Assembly: GCF_023952475.1 (NCBI RefSeq)
Contig: NZ_JALHRX010000001.1
Span: 434,001 to 498,000 of the forward strand
Source: Cupriavidus sp. WGlv3
Lineage (GTDB): Bacteria; Pseudomonadota; Gammaproteobacteria; Burkholderiales; Burkholderiaceae
DNA length: 64,000 nt
Reading direction: 5' to 3'
The translations under genes and the position numbers were made by a program. Below, piece after piece: positions 1 to 8,901 of the stretch. How positions within the stretch are numbered: position 1 is the stretch's first letter; every line of letters begins with the position of its first letter. Under the pieces are notes generated by a model, which was given only the letters and a program-made list of their open reading frames with translations, searched no databases and was not told where the DNA came from.

Positions 1-708
1 CTTGAGCAGCGCATAGGTGGTGGCAACGGCGGCGGTGACGACCGGCTTGCCGGTCATGGCCTCGACCTTCGCTACCGCCGGCAGCGACGGCATCTGCACG
101 CAGGCCGACAGCACGATCACGTCGGCATCGGCGGTGTTCATCTGCGCAACGATCTCCGGCAGCCTGGCCGGGTCATGGCGGCCGACCTCCAGGTTGTCGG
201 GGATCTCCAGCGCGCGGTAGTCGACCACCTCGTAGCCTTCATTGCGGATGTAGTCCACCACCAGTTCGGTCAGCGGCTTCATGTACGGCGCCACCACCGC
301 GATGCGCTTCGCGCCCATCACCTTGAGCGCATCGACCAGCGCACCGGCGCTGGTGATCACCGGCGCGTCGCCGCCGTTCTCGGCGGTATGCGCCTGCAGG
401 CGCTGCTCGGAGACACGGTGGTAGCCGTGGCCCATCGCCATGATCGCCACCAGGCAGGCGTAGCCGAGCACGTCGACGCGGGCGTCGCTCAGTTCCACCG
501 CGCAGCGGTCGGATTCCGCATCCATCGCGGCCAGTTCTTCCTTGACCACCTTCTTCATCCGCATCCGGCTCGAGTGGAAGGTGAAGCGCTCCGGGCGCAC
601 CAGCTGGCGCGCGGCCAGCATCGCCGGGATCTCGGTTTCCATGGTGGTGTTGGAGCTCGGCACGATCTGGCCGATTCGGAAAACTGTCTGCACTGTCGAC
701 TCCGTCAT
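1..708 (-). CDS. nicE: Maleate cis-trans isomerase (NicE/MaiA type), 3' end cut by window edge
   Basis: Asp/Glu racemase-superfamily protein that should isomerise maleate to fumarate, the last step of nicotinate breakdown by the maleamate route. The start is the ATG whose first base is 708, preceded by an AAGGG ribosome site about 11 nt upstream. 236 codons are visible; the family is about 250 residues, so only the last few are missing. The two catalytic cysteines expected for maleate isomerases are present at about C85 (in GYACLVA) and C203 (in SACVQMPS), and the N-terminal IGQIVPSSNTTMETE segment is characteristic. It is divergent from nicC with 361 nt between the starts. The neighbouring nicC, nicA and nicB make the nicotinate role much more likely than a stand-alone racemase. 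Confidence 0.88.
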   Translation of the reverse strand, partial: MTESTVQTVFRIGQIVPSSNTTMETEIPAMLAARQLVRPERFTFHSSRMRMKKVVKEELAAMDAESDRCAVELSDARVDVLGYACLVAIMAMGHGYHRVSEQRLQAHTAENGGDAPVITSAGALVDALKVMGAKRIAVVAPYMKPLTELVVDYIRNEGYEVVDYRALEIPDNLEVGRHDPARLPEIVAQMNTADADVIVLSACVQMPSLPAVAKVEAMTGKPVVTAAVATTYALLK

Positions 709-798
709 CTGTTTGTCTGCCCTTGGTTGCGCTTTGGTCGCGCTCGCGGTCGGTCTGCCTGCAGCAGGCCTAGGGGCCTGCATGCTGCGAACGATTGT

Positions 799-810
799 AG
801 TGTACACACT
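799..810. promoter_or_regulatory. Operator-like site A, nicE side of the nicE-nicC divergent region
   Basis: AGTGTACACACT, containing the 8-bp palindrome GTGTACAC (800-807). Its reverse complement, AGTGTGTACACT, recurs exactly at 989-1000. The site lies about 90 nt upstream of the nicE start. An inverted identical 12-mer in front of each divergent gene suggests one regulator controls both; no regulator gene is in the window, so its identity is unknown. Confidence 0.5.
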
Positions 811-852
811 TTATATAGGCAAACACATTCTGCATCGGCAGCGATTCACTCG

Positions 853-868
853 TTCAGTGCACACTGAA
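853..868. promoter_or_regulatory. Symmetrical 16-bp element between nicE and nicC
   Basis: TTCAGTG-CA-CACTGAA, perfect 7-bp inverted arms around two central bases. Its core AGTGCACACT resembles the AGTGTACACACT sites on either side, so it may be a third, lower-affinity site for the same regulator. Function is inferred from symmetry and position only. Confidence 0.45.
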
Positions 869-925
869 TCCATGAATCCCTGTTTTTGCGCATGATTTCG
901 CCATTGCAGCGCATCATTGCAATGA

Positions 926-2230
<1,305 letters not shown>

Positions 2231-2318
2231 CCGCCTGACCGCCCTGCCCGCCGCCGCCCCTCGCCAGAATGGGGCGCGGCGCTGCGATGCGTGATGTTCA
2301 AACCGCCCCCAGCCCCCG

Positions 2319-2816
2319 ATGAACACGCCCCGCCCCCTGACCCTGCAGGTCAACCACGCCGAGCACACGCTGGACGTGGCGCCTGACACGCCGCTGCTCT
2401 ACATCCTGCGCAACGACCTGTGCTGCAACGGGCCCAAGTACGGTTGCGGCCTGGGCCAGTGCGGCGCCTGCACGGTGCTGGTGGACGGGCTGCCCGCGCG
2501 TTCGTGCGTGCTGCCGGTCAAGGCCGTGGTGGGCCACGCGGTGACCACGCTCGAGGGCCTGGGCACGGCACAGCATCCGGACCCCGTGCAGCAGGCGTTT
2601 ATCGAAGAACAGGCCGCGCAATGCGGCTACTGCCTGAACGGCATGATCATGACCGCCAAGGCGCTGCTGGCGCAGAACCCCGATCCCGACGAAGCCCAGA
2701 TCCGCGAAGCCTTGCGCTTCAACCTGTGCCGTTGCGGCACGCATGTGGAAATCGTGCGCGCGGTCAGACGGGCCGCGGTGCTGCAGCGGCAGGCCGCACA
2801 AGGGGCAGCGTCGTGA
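2319..2816 (+). CDS. nicA: Nicotinate dehydrogenase small subunit, two [2Fe-2S] clusters
   Basis: Iron-sulfur subunit of nicotinate hydroxylase, which converts nicotinate to 6-hydroxynicotinate and passes electrons to NicB. 165 residues. The plant-type ferredoxin cluster ligands are C43, C48, C51 and C63 (CGLGQCGAC then C). The second, helical cluster ligands are C102, C105 (CGYC), C137 and C139 (CRC). All eight are present, as in isoquinoline/xanthine oxidase-type small subunits. No strong ribosome site is visible before ATG 2319. The stop codon overlaps the GTG start of nicB by four bases, which indicates translational coupling. The function follows from the family and from nicC and nicB on either side. 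Confidence 0.92.
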   Translation: MNTPRPLTLQVNHAEHTLDVAPDTPLLYILRNDLCCNGPKYGCGLGQCGACTVLVDGLPARSCVLPVKAVVGHAVTTLEGLGTAQHPDPVQQAFIEEQAAQCGYCLNGMIMTAKALLAQNPDPDEAQIREALRFNLCRCGTHVEIVRAVRRAAVLQRQAAQGAAS

Positions 2817-5764
2817 GCGCCGGCATCGTGCAAGCGACGGCACCGGCCACGGCACTGGCCGCCGGACTGCCGCCGGGCGCCGCCGATTGCCTCGTGGCCC
2901 ATGTACTGACCCCCCCGGGCCTGCGCTGGGTCGGCGGCGAGCCGCTCGCGGCGCGCCTGCTGCACGCGGAGCGCGACGCCGCCCTGGCGCTGCCCGGCAT
3001 CCGCGCGGTGGTGGTCCGCAATAACTTTGCCGGCGTGGCCGCGGTCTCGGCCGCCCAGGCCGCCGACGCGGCACGGGCCCTGCGGGCGCGCTGGTCTGGT
3101 CCGCCGCGCGCCGACGCCACCCCTGCGGCGCGCCACACAGTGGCGCAACGCGGCGATGCCGCCGATGCGCTCGAACACGCCCGCGCATCCAACACGCAGC
3201 ACTACCAATGGCCACTGGCGGGCACCCGCGACGATGCCTGCTGCACCGTTGTCGCCGACTGGCGCGACGGCACGCTGACCGTATGGCTGCCCGCCACGCG
3301 CCCCGGCGCACTGCGCTCCGAGCTCGCTGCGTTGCTGGGGATCGCGCCAACGCAAGTGCAGCTGGTCTGCTGGCAAGCGCCCGACGACCGCGCCGACCCC
3401 GCGCTGCTGGCGCCGCACGCCGCCGCCGATGCGGCCCTGCTGGCCCACGCCACCGGCCAACCGGTGGTGCGCCGGCTGCGCGCCGCCGAGGTTGGCCTGG
3501 CCGAGGCCGCGCTCGATATCCGCGTCGATAGCGCACGCACCGGTGCCACCGTCGACGCCTATGCCGCCACGCTGGCGAGCGCCACGGCGCCGGCGTCGCC
3601 GCTGGCGCTGTGGCTGACCCATACGCCGGCGCCGGTGACGGACAGCATCGATGCGGGCCATGGCGGCGACGCTGCGCTGCCGCCGTATCGCATCCCGCAT
3701 GTCGAACTCGCCGTGTCCGGCGACCCGGCTGCATTCGCAGCCGCGCCGCTGACGGCAGCGCGCGCGCAGGTGTTCGCGCGCGAATCCCATCTGGACGAGC
3801 TTGCCGCCGCCAGCGACGCCGACCCGGTGGCGCTGCGCCTCGCGCATCTGGACGACCCGCGCGGTGCCGCGCTGGTGCGGCAGGTGGCCGAGCGCGCCGG
3901 CTGGCACCTGGACGCCAATGCCGCCGCGCCACGCGCCAGCTCGGCCGCGGGCAATGTGCGGCGCGGTCGCGGCTTTGCCTACGCCCACACCATCGACCAT
4001 GACGCCGGCCAGAGCTGGTCGGCGTGGGTCGCGGAAGTCGAGGTCGACGGCAGCACCGGCGAGCTGGCGGTCACGCGCGTCACGGTCGGCCACGACAGCG
4101 AATCGCTGCCGCCACCGCAAGCCGCCGCGATAACGCGCTCGATGCCGCGCTCGATCGAGCGGGACGTGGCCGCAACCGCGCTGCAGCTGACCGCCGCCAC
4201 GACGGCGTTCGACACCTGGCCGGCCGACACGCGTGTTGCCCGCGAAAGCTTGCCGACCATGCCGGCACAGGCGCTGCCGGAAGTGCGGCTGGCCGGCACG
4301 CTGGCCACGCACGATGCACTGGCTGCCGGTCCCACGGACTCGATGCCGGCGGCCGCCGCCGTCGCCAATGCCATCTTCGATGCCACCGGCGTGCGCCTGC
4401 GCAAGCCACCGTTCAGCGCCGAACGCATCCGCCTGGCACTGGCCGAGTCCAATCCCGGCAACCAACGCAAGAAGCGCGGCTGGATCGCAGCGGCGGCCGC
4501 CGCCGCGGCCGGGGTGTGCGCCACGCTGTTGCCCTGGCGCGCACCGATCGCACCGGTAGCGCCGCCCGAGCCCGGCTTCTATTCCACCGCCACGCTCGAG
4601 CGCGGCCGGCTGGTGGCCGCTGCCGGCGACTGCGCGGTCTGCCATACCGCGCCGGGGGGCGCGAAGAACGCGGGCGGCCTGCCGCTGGAAACGCCCTTCG
4701 GCACGGTCTACAGCACCAACATCACGCCGGATGCGCAGACCGGCATCGGCAACTGGTCGTTCGCCGCTTTCGAGCGCGCCATGCGCGAAGGCATCCACCG
4801 CGACGGCCGGCGCCTGTATCCGGCCTTCCCGTACACGGCCTTCGCCAAGATCAGCGATGGCGACATGCAGGCACTGTACGGCTATCTGATGTCGGCCGAG
4901 CCGGTGACATCCGCCGTGCCGCAGACGCAGCTCGCCTTTCCGTTCAACCTGCGGCCGCTGCTGGCCGGCTGGAACCTGCTGTTCCATCGCAATGAACGCT
5001 TTACGCCGGACCCGTCGCGCTCGGCGCAATGGAATCGCGGCGCGTACCTGGCCGAGGGGCTGGGCCACTGCAGTGCCTGCCATTCGCCGCGCAACGCGCT
5101 CGGCGCCGAGCAAGGCGGGCGCCGCTACCTGACCGGCGGCAGCGCCGAAGGCTGGGAAGCGCCGGCGCTGACCGCGCTGTCGCAAGCCCCGGTGCCGTGG
5201 ACCGAGGCCGCGCTGTTCACCTACCTGCGCGGCGGCTATGCGCCGCACCATGGCGCCGCCGCGGGACCGATGGCGCCGGTGGTGGAAGAGCTCGCGCAAC
5301 TGCCCGAGGACGACGTGCGCGCGATCGCGCATTACGTGGCCTCGTTCGGGGCGCCCGCACCGGCACCGTCGGTGCTGGCGGCGCAGGCGGCGCAGGTCGA
5401 ACAGCGCAGCCAGCAGGCCGCGCGCACGCTGGGCGGTCCCGCCGAACGCCTGTACCAGAGCGCCTGCGCGGTCTGCCACCAGTCGGACCAGGGCATCGCG
5501 CAGTTCGGCGTGAAGCCGTCGCTGGCGCTCAATACCAACCTGCACAGCAAGCTGCCGGACAACGTGATCCAGGTGCTGCTACGCGGCATGCCGGCACCGC
5601 CCAACAGCGAACTGGGCGCGATGCCGGGCTATGCCGACACGCTCGACGACCAGCAGATCGCGCAACTGGCGCAGTACCTGCGCGCGCGCTTTGCGCCCGA
5701 CAAACCCGCATGGCAGGACCTGGAGAACACCGTCGCGCGGCTGCGCGCGGCGCCTGCCCACTGA
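2813..5764 (+). CDS. nicB: Nicotinate dehydrogenase large subunit: molybdopterin-type domain fused to three cytochrome c domains
   Basis: 983 residues from GTG 2813, which overlaps the nicA stop. Residues 1-550 resemble the molybdopterin-binding subunit of the isoquinoline/xanthine dehydrogenase family (ARESHLDELAAA, LAHLDDPRG and the C-terminal ANAIFDATG are family landmarks). A hydrophobic segment at about 553-572 should anchor it in the membrane, followed by three heme-binding CXXCH motifs at about 607 (CAVCH), 753 (CSACH) and 885 (CAVCH). Electrons would pass from NicA through the hemes to the respiratory chain. The protein is shorter than P. putida NicB (about 1,190 residues). I cannot find the usual N-terminal GQG segment or the glutamate of the GxGEP motif near the end of the molybdenum domain, where GPTDSMP stands at about 506-512. 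Assignment is firm from context; catalytic details are uncertain. Confidence 0.85.
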   Translation: MSAGIVQATAPATALAAGLPPGAADCLVAHVLTPPGLRWVGGEPLAARLLHAERDAALALPGIRAVVVRNNFAGVAAVSAAQAADAARALRARWSGPPRADATPAARHTVAQRGDAADALEHARASNTQHYQWPLAGTRDDACCTVVADWRDGTLTVWLPATRPGALRSELAALLGIAPTQVQLVCWQAPDDRADPALLAPHAAADAALLAHATGQPVVRRLRAAEVGLAEAALDIRVDSARTGATVDAYAATLASATAPASPLALWLTHTPAPVTDSIDAGHGGDAALPPYRIPHVELAVSGDPAAFAAAPLTAARAQVFARESHLDELAAASDADPVALRLAHLDDPRGAALVRQVAERAGWHLDANAAAPRASSAAGNVRRGRGFAYAHTIDHDAGQSWSAWVAEVEVDGSTGELAVTRVTVGHDSESLPPPQAAAITRSMPRSIERDVAATALQLTAATTAFDTWPADTRVARESLPTMPAQALPEVRLAGTLATHDALAAGPTDSMPAAAAVANAIFDATGVRLRKPPFSAERIRLALAESNPGNQRKKRGWIAAAAAAAAGVCATLLPWRAPIAPVAPPEPGFYSTATLERGRLVAAAGDCAVCHTAPGGAKNAGGLPLETPFGTVYSTNITPDAQTGIGNWSFAAFERAMREGIHRDGRRLYPAFPYTAFAKISDGDMQALYGYLMSAEPVTSAVPQTQLAFPFNLRPLLAGWNLLFHRNERFTPDPSRSAQWNRGAYLAEGLGHCSACHSPRNALGAEQGGRRYLTGGSAEGWEAPALTALSQAPVPWTEAALFTYLRGGYAPHHGAAAGPMAPVVEELAQLPEDDVRAIAHYVASFGAPAPAPSVLAAQAAQVEQRSQQAARTLGGPAERLYQSACAVCHQSDQGIAQFGVKPSLALNTNLHSKLPDNVIQVLLRGMPAPPNSELGAMPGYADTLDDQQIAQLAQYLRARFAPDKPAWQDLENTVARLRAAPAH

Positions 5765-5926
5765 ATCGCCGGAGCAACGTGCACCACGCTGGCGGGCCTT
5801 GCGCAGCGGCGCCGGGCGCGTGGGCGTGACCGAGCCTGCGCCAGCCGGCCGGCGCGCGGGAAAACCCCGAGGAGAGAAACGCAATTCGGCCTTGCCCGCC
5901 AGTTTCATGTAGCTTACGCTGAACGA

Positions 5927-5948
5927 TCATGTAGTGCGCACTACATGA
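5927..5948. promoter_or_regulatory. Perfect 22-bp palindrome, candidate operator
   Basis: T-CATGTAGTGCGCACTACATG-A is fully self-complementary over 22 bp. The half-site CATGTAG also occurs at 5906-5912, exactly 22 bp (two helical turns) before its copy in the palindrome (5928-5934). It follows nicB and precedes the transporter. The symmetry is typical of a dimeric TetR-, MarR- or GntR-type operator. The sequence differs from the GTGTACAC sites at nicE-nicC, so a second regulator is possible. Confidence 0.55.
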
Positions 5949-6148
5949 GTGCCAGCGCGCACGCAGCGGTGCCTCCCCGCACAAGGACGGCGCGCCGGAA
6001 GCGGCGGACAAGAACACAAAACCATAAAACCGGCCCGATACATCACCGGACACGCTGGCGCGGGGCTTGCATGGTTCCGCCAGACCACCGGCGCACCGGG
6101 ACACCGGGCGGGCCTGACCAAACCAAGGGTAGACAACCAGGAGTGACT

Positions 6149-6196
6149 ATGTCGTATCAGTACCAGGAAGCTGTTGCAGGCGTGCTACCGGGTTAG
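6149..6196 (+). CDS. Possible 15-residue leader peptide or gene remnant
   Basis: ATG at 6149 with AGGAG 7 nt upstream encodes MSYQYQEAVAGVLPG and then stops. The strong ribosome site makes translation plausible. It lies 132 nt before the transporter start, so it could be a leader peptide or the remaining 5' end of a lost gene. I recognise no homology, and chance occurrence cannot be excluded. Confidence 0.3.
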   Translation: MSYQYQEAVAGVLPG

Positions 6197-6328
6197 TTCT
6201 AGCCTCGCCAGGTGGAAGCCATCGCCCCCGACGCATTCCGCAGCAGATGGCATCACGTGCCAGCCTGCTTCGCCCCGCGCGTGCTTCCGAGTTCCAGAAT
6301 CAGCCTATAACGAGACAGGTAGACAAAC

Positions 6329-7729
6329 ATGTCGTCATCCATTTCATCCATGGCCACCACGACCATCCCGGACGCCACGCTAGGCTCGGCCCCGCAGCCC
6401 AGCGCGCGCGCAGCGTCGTCGCAACCGATCACGATCGAGCAAGGCATCCGCGCGGCCGGCGTCGGCCGCTTCCAGTATCGGCTGTTCGTCATATTCGGCC
6501 TGGTGTGGCTCGCCGACGCGATGCAGGTGCTGTCGATCGGCTTCACCGCGCCGTCGATTGCGGCCACCTTCGGCATTCCGGTGCCGACGGCGCTGCAGAC
6601 CGGCACCATGTTCTTCGTCGGCATGCTGATCGGCGCGTTCGTGTTCGGCCGTCTGGCCGACCGCATCGGCCGCCGCCCGGTGCTGATGATGGCGGTGGTC
6701 ATCGACGCCATCTGCGGCGTCGCCTCGGCCTTCGCGCCGGACTTCCAGTGGCTGCTGCTGCTGCGTTTCCTGACCGGCATCGGCGTCGGCGGCACCCTGC
6801 CGGTCGACTACACCATGATGGCCGAATTCCTGCCGTCGGACCGGCGCGGGCGCTGGCTGGTACTGCTGGAGTCGTTCTGGGCGGTCGGCACCATCCTGCT
6901 GGCGATCCTGGCGCTGATCGCGGTGTCGCGCGGCGACGATGCCTGGCGGCTGATCTTCCTGGTGACCGGCATCCCGGCGCTGGTCGGCGTGGTGTTCCGC
7001 TTCTTCGTGCCCGAGTCGCCGCTCTACCTCAATAAATCGGGGCGCTCGGACGAGGCCCGCGCGGTGCTGCAGCGGGTGGCCGCGGCCAACCGCGTGGCGG
7101 TGGAGATCGGCGCGCTGCAGCCGCAGAAGATGGAGCGCAAATCGGTGTTTGCGCTGTTCGCCGCCGGTTGCCGGCGCCGCACCGTCTGCCTGCTGGCCGC
7201 GTGGATGCTGATCTCGATCGCCTACTACGGGGTCTTCGTCTACCTGCCGGTGAAGCTGGCGGGCCAGGGCTTCGGCTTCATGCGCGGCCAGGTGTTCCTG
7301 ATCGTGCTGGCGCTGGTGCAACTGCCGGGCTTCGCGCTGGCTGCGCACGGGGTCGAGCGCTGGGGCCGCAAGCCCACCCTGATCGGCTTCCTGCTGCTGA
7401 GCGCGGCCGGCTGCATGCTGTACAGCCTGGGCCAGTCCCCGGCGCTGGTGATCGGCTCGACCCTGCTGATGAGCTTCTCGCTGCTCGGCACCTGGGGCGC
7501 GCTGTACGCCTTCACGCCGGAGGTGTATCCGACCGACCTGCGCGCCAGCGGCATGGGCACTGCGGGGGCGATGGCGCGTTTCGGCGGGCTGTTCGCGCCT
7601 TCGATCATCGCGCCCATCATGGCCAGCCAGTTCACGCTGGCACTGGCGCTGCTGTCCTCGTTCCTGGCCGTGGCGGCGCTGGCGATCTTCCTGGTCGATA
7701 TCGAGTCGAAGGACCGCGCGCTCGACTAG
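6329..7729 (+). CDS. MFS transporter, SV2/NiaP-like, probable nicotinate uptake permease
   Basis: 466-residue major facilitator protein with about 12 hydrophobic segments after a 40-residue hydrophilic N-terminus. The loop signature GRLADRIGRRPVL (about residues 108-120) and its counterpart VERWGRKPTL (about 344-353) are present, along with the PESPLYL motif at the end of the first half found in sugar-porter/SV2-like carriers. The overall pattern resembles the NiaP niacin transporter group rather than the phthalate-permease-type NicT of Pseudomonas putida. Location after nicB supports nicotinate or a related pyridine carboxylate as substrate, by inference. The leader GGTAGACAAAC immediately before ATG resembles the start of nicE. 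Confidence 0.8.
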   Translation: MSSSISSMATTTIPDATLGSAPQPSARAASSQPITIEQGIRAAGVGRFQYRLFVIFGLVWLADAMQVLSIGFTAPSIAATFGIPVPTALQTGTMFFVGMLIGAFVFGRLADRIGRRPVLMMAVVIDAICGVASAFAPDFQWLLLLRFLTGIGVGGTLPVDYTMMAEFLPSDRRGRWLVLLESFWAVGTILLAILALIAVSRGDDAWRLIFLVTGIPALVGVVFRFFVPESPLYLNKSGRSDEARAVLQRVAAANRVAVEIGALQPQKMERKSVFALFAAGCRRRTVCLLAAWMLISIAYYGVFVYLPVKLAGQGFGFMRGQVFLIVLALVQLPGFALAAHGVERWGRKPTLIGFLLLSAAGCMLYSLGQSPALVIGSTLLMSFSLLGTWGALYAFTPEVYPTDLRASGMGTAGAMARFGGLFAPSIIAPIMASQFTLALALLSSFLAVAALAIFLVDIESKDRALD

Positions 7730-7798
7730 ACGAAGGCGCCACGGGGTAGCAGCGGGGCCGCGGTCACGCGCCTGCCGGGTGCGGCGGCCCGCTTCCAT

Positions 7799-7804
7799 TA
7801 CAAT
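7799..7804 (+). promoter_or_regulatory. Candidate -10 element for upp
   Basis: TACAAT, 86 nt upstream of the upp start, in otherwise very GC-rich sequence. No good -35 box was found at the normal spacing, so this is tentative. Confidence 0.3.
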
Positions 7805-7890
7805 CCGGCTGCAACGGCGCGGCGCGCGAGCCCCAACCGGCCTCGCGCGCCCGCTTCACTCGCCATCCCGCCGAGCCCTCGCCGCCAGCC

Positions 7891-8541
7891 ATGAAACAAG
7901 ACCCGCGCTTTCCCAACCTCTTCATCCTCGACCACCCGCTGATCCAGCACAAGCTCTCGCACATGCGCGACAAGGAAACGTCGACGCGCACGTTCCGCGA
8001 GCTGCTGCGCGAGATCACGCTGCTGATGGGCTACGAGATCACCCGCAACCTGCCGCTGACCACGCGCCGCATCGAAACCCCGCTGGTCGAGCTGGACGCG
8101 CCGGTGATCGCCGGCAAGAAGCTGACCATCGTGCCGGTGCTGCGCGCGGGCGTGGGCATGAGCGATGGGCTGGTCGAGCTGATTCCGTCGGCGCGCATCG
8201 GCCATATCGGCGTGTACCGCGACGAGCAGCACCGCCCGGTGGAATACCTGGTGCGCCTGCCGGCGCTGGAAGACCGCAGCTTCATCCTGTGCGATCCGAT
8301 GGTCGCCACGGGCTATTCGGCCGCGCACGCGGTGGAAGTGCTCAAGCGCCGCGGCGTCAAGGACGAGGCCATCACCTTCGTCGCGCTGGTGGCCGCCCCC
8401 GAGGGCGTTGAAGTGTTCCAGAAGGCGCATCCGGGCGTAAAGCTGTTTGTCGCCTCGCTCGATAGCCACCTGGATGCCGATGCCTATATCGTGCCCGGGC
8501 TGGGCGATGCGGGCGACCGGCTGTTCGGCACCAAGAACTGA
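7891..8541 (+). CDS. upp: Uracil phosphoribosyltransferase
   Basis: Salvages uracil with PRPP to give UMP. 216 residues, slightly longer than the E. coli enzyme. The PRPP-binding loop appears as [12 protein letters not shown] (about 130-141), and [13 protein letters not shown] (about 80-92) and the C-terminal PGLGDAGDR motif are hallmark segments of the family. It starts at ATG 7891 after the transporter gene and has a probable promoter of its own. The SLC23 nucleobase permease near 51 kb could supply its substrate, but the two are far apart. Cytoplasmic. Confidence 0.97.
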   Translation: MKQDPRFPNLFILDHPLIQHKLSHMRDKETSTRTFRELLREITLLMGYEITRNLPLTTRRIETPLVELDAPVIAGKKLTIVPVLRAGVGMSDGLVELIPSARIGHIGVYRDEQHRPVEYLVRLPALEDRSFILCDPMVATGYSAAHAVEVLKRRGVKDEAITFVALVAAPEGVEVFQKAHPGVKLFVASLDSHLDADAYIVPGLGDAGDRLFGTKN

Positions 8542-8667
8542 CGGCACGGACGCGGGCTGGCCGGCGCTTGACCGGCCTCAATAGCCCGCCTGCAGCGGCT
8601 CCCTACACTGGCGGCAAGCCGGCGAGACCTCGCCGCGTCCAGCGTCCACACATACAGGGAGCCACGC

Positions 8668-8832
8668 ATGGAAGCCTTCAAGATCCTGTTCAGTACCAGC
8701 ACCGGGCTGATGAGCCTGGGCGTGATCGTCTTCATCATCGGCATGGGCTGGTTCTTCGCCCGCCTGTTCGCGCGCAAGATGCGCGAGGATGCTGAAGCGG
8801 CGAAGGCGCGCGACGCGGCGCAGCGGCGCTGA
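8668..8832 (+). CDS. Small membrane protein, DUF3149 family
   Basis: 54 residues starting MEAFKILFSTSTGLMSLG, with one membrane segment (about 13-32, ending GMGWFFARLF) and a charged tail (ARKMREDAEAAKARDAAQRR). GGGAG lies 6 nt before the ATG. This layout matches the short DUF3149 proteins of beta- and gammaproteobacteria, whose function is unknown. It follows upp by 126 nt and is convergent with the ATPase gene downstream. Confidence 0.75.
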   Translation: MEAFKILFSTSTGLMSLGVIVFIIGMGWFFARLFARKMREDAEAAKARDAAQRR

Positions 8833-8856
8833 CGCCCGAACCACCGCTGGTGCACT

Positions 8857-8880
8857 CCCTCTCCCGCTTGCGGGCGAGGG
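8857..8880. terminator. Hairpin between convergent genes (REP-like)
   Basis: CCCTCTCCCGC (8857-8867) pairs with GCGGGCGAGGG (8870-8880) with one mismatch and a 2-nt gap. It has no run of T on either side. It may serve as a terminator, or be a copy of the widespread CCCTCTCCCGC-type intergenic palindrome seen in related genomes. Confidence 0.45.
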
Positions 8881-8901
8881 AAGCAAACCGGCAGAGCGCT
8901 C

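Larger units (their letters stand above)
5765..6328. other. 564-bp intergenic region between nicB and the MFS transporter
   Basis: The region contains a perfect 22-bp palindrome (5927-5948), an upstream copy of its half-site, and a 15-codon reading frame with a good ribosome site (6149-6196). No larger coding region, tRNA or mobile-element end was recognised. Its length suggests that the transporter has its own regulated promoter and is not simply co-transcribed with nicB. Confidence 0.6.

Noticed and set aside
2298-5545. Two long minus-strand frames antisense to nicA and nicB
   Set aside because: The composition is Arg/Ala/Gly-rich with no family motifs, whereas the plus strand encodes iron-sulfur and CXXCH motifs.
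6121-6331. Similar leader GG(C/T)AGACAA(A/C)CA before nicE, the 15-codon frame and the transporter
   Set aside because: It resembles a ribosome-site context common in this bacterial group (GGAGACAAAC) and is probably not a special element.
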